Assembly: GCF_001541315.1 (NCBI RefSeq)
Contig: NZ_LMVK01000034.1
Coordinates: 310,001 to 374,000, forward strand
Length of the DNA: 64,000 bases
Source: Agrobacterium tumefaciens str. B6
GTDB lineage: Bacteria > Pseudomonadota > Alphaproteobacteria > Rhizobiales > Rhizobiaceae
Direction of reading: 5' to 3'
Part shown: in pieces, positions 62,893 through 64,000 of the stretch
Numbering within the stretch: the first letter of the stretch is position 1
How the letters are laid out: each line of letters begins with the position of its first letter
The notes under the pieces: generated by a model
The model's database searches: none
Told to the model about the DNA's origin: nothing
What the model saw: the letters and a program-made list of their open reading frames with translations, nothing else
Program-made: the position numbers and the translations under genes

Positions 62893-64000
62893 TTACTCCG
62901 CCGCCTGTTGCGCAACCGCGCTGTCGTTGCCGGGCTGCTGGGCAGCGCCTGCCGCCCGCGCGACCCGCTTTTCGCGGCGTCCGACGAGATAATGCTGCAC
63001 GGTGCCGACAATGCCCTTCGGGAAGAAGAGCGTTACCGCGATAAAGAGACCGCCCAGCGCAAACAGCCAGAATTCGGGAAAAGCGCCAGTGAAATAGCTC
63101 TTGCCGCCATTGACCAGAACAGCGCCGATGATCGGCCCGATCAGCGTGCCGCGCCCGCCCACCGCCGTCCACACCACCACTTCGATGGAGTTGGCGGGGG
63201 AGAATTCGCCGGGGTTGATGATGCCCACCTGCGGCACGAACAGCGCCCCGGCAATGCCCGCCATCATGGCTGACACGACGAAGGTGAAGAGCTTGATGTT
63301 CTCCACCCTAAACCCAAGGAAGCGCACCCGGCTTTCGGCATCGCGCACGCCCACCAGCACCTTGCCGAATTTGGAATTGACGATGCCCGATGCGACCAGC
63401 AGCGAAAGCGCCAACATCACCGCCGTCATGGCAAACAGCACGGCACGGGTGCCATCCGCCTGCACGGAAAAGCCGAGGATGTCCTTGAAATCGGTCAACC
63501 CATTATTGCCGCCAAAACCCATGTCGTTGCGGAAGAAGGCGAGCAACAGGGCATAGGTCATGGCCTGGGTGATGATCGAGAGATAAACACCATTGACGCG
63601 CGAGCGGAAGGCGAACCAGCCGAACACGAAGGCGAGCAGGCCCGGCACCACCAGCACCATCAACGCCGCAAACCAGAACATGTCGAAGCCGTGCCAGAAC
63701 CACGGCAGTTCCTTCCAGTTGAGGAAGACCATGAAGTCAGGCAGCACGGGATGGCCATAGACCCCGCGCGTGCCGATCTGCCGCATCAGATACATGCCCA
63801 TGGCATAACCGCCGAGCGCGAAGAAGGCGGCATGGCCGAGCGAGAGAATGCCGCAATAACCCCAGACAAGATCAAGCGCCAGCGCAAGCAGCGCATAGGA
63901 GAGATATTTGCCCAGCATCGACATGATGTAGGTCGGGATGCGGAACGCGCTGTCGGCTGGTAAAAGCAGGTTGGAGGCGGGCACCAGCACGGCGATGGCC
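62893..64000 (-). CDS. urtC: Urea ABC transporter permease UrtC (5' end outside window)
   Basis: At least 369 codons; the frame is open through the window edge, so the start is beyond base 64000. It is a LivM-type permease with many hydrophobic helices (LSYALLALALDLVWGYCGIL, LSLGHAAFFALGGYAMGMYL). ARNLF-like EAA features are not needed for the call; VGGRGTLIGPIIGAVLVNG is the family end. The C terminus (REKRVARAAGAAQQPG) is a polar tail. Next gene is urtD, 4 nt away. Confidence 0.94.
   Translation of the reverse strand, partial: AIAVLVPASNLLLPADSAFRIPTYIMSMLGKYLSYALLALALDLVWGYCGILSLGHAAFFALGGYAMGMYLMRQIGTRGVYGHPVLPDFMVFLNWKELPWFWHGFDMFWFAALMVLVVPGLLAFVFGWFAFRSRVNGVYLSIITQAMTYALLLAFFRNDMGFGGNNGLTDFKDILGFSVQADGTRAVLFAMTAVMLALSLLVASGIVNSKFGKVLVGVRDAESRVRFLGFRVENIKLFTFVVSAMMAGIAGALFVPQVGIINPGEFSPANSIEVVVWTAVGGRGTLIGPIIGAVLVNGGKSYFTGAFPEFWLFALGGLFIAVTLFFPKGIVGTVQHYLVGRREKRVARAAGAAQQPGNDSAVAQQAAE

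Overview
The window looks like chromosomal DNA of an Agrobacterium (Rhizobiaceae), most likely of the A. tumefaciens/A. fabrum complex. The best markers are the sugar-sensing locus chvE-gguA-gguB-gguC with divergent gbpR, a rhizobial-type urease locus with its usual extra genes, a urtCDE urea transporter, a pyrimidine-degradation operon and short GC-rich palindromic repeats of a rhizobial style. Coding density is high. I found one tRNA gene and saw no transposase, phage gene or CRISPR array. Assignment to the genus rests on recalled family knowledge, not on a database search.

Layout. 1-2.6 kb: end of a circularly permuted ATP-grasp gene, then alpha-E, transglutaminase and methyltransferase genes. 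2.7-4.3 kb: acetyltransferase, VOC protein and a histidine phosphatase with an altered motif. 4.3-10.6 kb: gguC, gguB, gguA and chvE on the minus strand and gbpR divergent, with a well-placed LysR-type site between them. 10.6-17.7 kb: J-domain-like protein, small membrane protein, MarR regulator, tRNA-Arg(CCG), lipoprotein, chemoreceptor with a C-terminal CheR-tether-like pentapeptide, and an FMN reductase/MFS pair behind a perfect palindrome. 17.8-21.8 kb: polar amino acid ABC transporter with a homocysteine S-methyltransferase, proposed to salvage S-methylmethionine. 21.9-34.2 kb: surface-polysaccharide region (O-antigen ligase-like polymerase, GNAT-like protein, four glycosyltransferases, Tat-exported GH10 enzyme, Wzz/GumC-like protein, phosphomannomutase). 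34.3-35.8 kb: truncated hemoglobin, DUF423, a small protein and DUF2325.

36-43.9 kb: RutR-like repressor divergent from an operon of beta-ureidopropionase, dihydropyrimidinase, Nudix hydrolase and an NMT1/THI5-type ABC transporter; a near-match to the RutR operator lies between them. 44-49 kb: RND efflux adaptor and pump. 49.2-49.9 kb: Crp/Fnr regulator. 50-60.6 kb: urease region on the minus strand, in transcription order esterase, ureD, ureA, DUF1272, ureB, GFA protein, LprI-like protein, GT29-like urease-operon protein, ureC, TIGR02117 protein, peroxiredoxin, ureE, ureF, ureG and an MBL-fold hydrolase. 60.8-64 kb: urtE, a TerB-like membrane protein, urtD and urtC (urtC runs off the window).

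How it fits together: much of the window concerns nitrogen and sulfur scavenging. UrtCDE imports urea and urease releases ammonia from it. The pyd-type operon takes dihydropyrimidines to beta-amino acids, CO2 and ammonia. The mmuM-type operon probably recovers methyl groups. ChvE/GguAB imports aldoses and, in Agrobacterium, ChvE also feeds sugar signals to VirA.
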